Shown here: piece by piece, positions 5,633 through 6,145 of the stretch | How the letters are laid out: every line of letters begins with the position of its first letter | Position numbering within the stretch: position 1 is the first letter of the stretch | Origin: an archaeon | Lineage (GTDB): Archaea > Thermoplasmatota > Thermoplasmata > Methanomassiliicoccales > Methanomethylophilaceae | Assembly: GCA_024399225.1 (NCBI GenBank) | Contig: JAKSHV010000070.1 | Span: forward strand, 1 to 6,145 | DNA length: 6,145 nt | Direction: 5' to 3' | Notes under the pieces: generated by a model | Database searches by the model: none | Seen by the model: only the letters and a program-made list of their open reading frames with translations | What the model was told of the DNA's origin: nothing | Made by a program: the position numbers and the translations under genes

Positions 5633-5685
5633 CTCTGGAATCTGACTGGATTCTGGAAATAATTCCGGATAAAGAAGGCGAAATC

Positions 5686-5970
5686 TTGGACGGAACGATC
5701 TTCGAGATACTCATGCTGCTATGCTTTGCGGCCTCCTGGCCGTTCAACATCAGGAAATCCTACAAGAGCAGGACCGCATTGGGAAAGAGCATCGCGTTCG
5801 AGATCATCATCGAGATCGGATACTTCTGCGGTATCGCTGCCAAGTTCCTCAATGACAAGGTCGACTTCGTCATCGCGTTCTATGTCCTGGATATATGCCT
5901 GGTTGCCACGGATATGGTGCTGTATTTCAGGAACAGGAAGCTCGACAGGCTCAGGGCGGAACAGAACTGA
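5686..5970 (+). CDS. Small PQ-loop (SemiSWEET-like) membrane protein
   Basis: A 94-residue protein with three predicted membrane helices (about residues 4-20, 36-55 and 61-80) and a basic tail. The end of helix 1 and the following loop read P-F-N-I-R-K-S-Y-K-S-R-T-A-L-G-K-S (19-35). This fits the PQ-loop pattern in which a proline and a Gln/Asn precede a basic K-S-Y/T-K-S segment ending G-x-S. Length and three-helix layout match SemiSWEETs, which dimerise to form small sugar transporters; the substrate here is unknown and transport is inferred. The start is a TTG at 5686 with a weak purine-rich site (GAAGG, about 5674-5678) upstream. The first ATG (codon 10, 5713) would remove half of helix 1, which favours the TTG. 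It has its own TATA box and converges on a surface-protein gene. Confidence 0.65.
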   Translation: MDGTIFEILMLLCFAASWPFNIRKSYKSRTALGKSIAFEIIIEIGYFCGIAAKFLNDKVDFVIAFYVLDICLVATDMVLYFRNRKLDRLRAEQN

Positions 5971-5997
5971 AAAGGAAATCCGGAGAGGATCTCCGGA
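5971..5997 (-). terminator. Hairpin terminator for the minus-strand surface-protein gene
   Basis: TCCGGAG (5979-5985) and CTCCGGA (5991-5997) form a perfect 7-base stem with a 5-base loop in the gap between two convergent genes. On the minus strand the hairpin is followed by TTTCCTTTT, a T-rich tail suited to archaeal termination. The plus-strand side has no T-tract, so it would be a poorer terminator for the PQ-loop gene. Confidence 0.5.
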
Positions 5998-6005
5998 AAG
6001 AAGTT

Positions 6006-6145
6006 TCAAGGTCTGAGGAACCTGATAACGGGTATTGCAGCAACAGATAATGCCGCGATGACCATGGCTGCGACGGTGGAACCGCACATGGAGGTGTTTT
6101 CGCCTGAATCGGAACCGCTTGGAGTAGATCCACCGGAATAGGTTG
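6006..6145 (-). CDS. C-terminus of a surface-anchored protein (partial)
   Basis: This frame enters from the right edge and ends at the TGA at 6006-6008, leaving 45 residues. The first part (about residues 1-18) is a Ser/Gly/Thr-rich linker. It is followed by a hydrophobic helix of about 19 residues (22-40, rich in Ala, Val and Ile) and a short basic end R-F-L-R-P. This is the layout of a tail-anchored extracellular protein: a flexible stalk, a membrane helix and a positive cytoplasmic tip, as in adhesin-like or repeat-rich surface proteins of gut methanogens. The ectodomain lies outside the window, so the function is unknown. The two other minus-strand frames here lack this hydrophobic pattern. 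Confidence 0.65.
   Translation of the reverse strand, partial: TYSGGSTPSGSDSGENTSMCGSTVAAMVIAALSVAAIPVIRFLRP

Noticed and set aside
5719..6087. Minus-strand open frame opposite the PQ-loop gene (122 codons)
   Set aside because: It conflicts with the hydrophobic three-helix protein on the plus strand, and at its upstream end with the surface-protein tail, which has the more credible hydrophobic pattern.

Overview
The window looks archaeal, most probably a gut or host-associated member of the Thermoplasmata such as Methanomassiliicoccales. This placement is inference. TTTATATA-type TATA boxes stand in front of several genes at a spacing that predicts leaderless or very short-leader mRNAs. Where a leader exists, it carries a GGTGA Shine-Dalgarno core. 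All nine protein genes or remnants end in TGA (eight) or TAA (one) and none in TAG, as expected in a pyrrolysine-using lineage. Many proteins resemble families shared between gut archaea and Clostridia. No rRNA, tRNA, CRISPR array or transposase is visible.

Layout. At 1-616 a TATA box and a six-helix DUF998-type membrane protein lie on the plus strand. This gene abuts, with no intergenic base, a two-gene minus-strand operon (617-1849) of an alpha/beta-hydrolase (esterase-like) followed by a Nudix hydrolase. A compact divergent promoter (1850-1943), containing a TATA element usable on both strands and an inverted repeat, separates the operon from a phenylacetate-CoA ligase (1944-3248). The ligase has strongly biased codons and a strong hairpin/T-tract terminator. 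Only 14 bases after the T-tract begins a small antibiotic-biosynthesis-monooxygenase-fold (ABM) protein (3310-3642).

At 3666-4916 (minus) lies a DUF4143/AAA_14-type ATPase with a C-terminal nuclease-like D..ExK signature. Directly upstream of its TATA boxes is an exact-period 23-bp tandem repeat (4950-5064, five units), the most unusual non-coding structure in the window. Beyond it is a decayed Fic/Doc-like gene on the minus strand (5107-5511), with a substituted catalytic motif and an in-frame stop. The right end holds a small three-helix PQ-loop (SemiSWEET-like) protein starting at TTG (5686-5970). It converges on the C-terminus of a surface-anchored protein that enters from the right edge (6006-6145).

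How the genes work together: the esterase and Nudix genes are probably co-transcribed, and the ligase and ABM genes may be linked by terminator read-through. The ATPase, its repeat array and the Fic remnant form an accessory island typical of defence or mobile cargo, although no defence function can be proved from the sequence alone.
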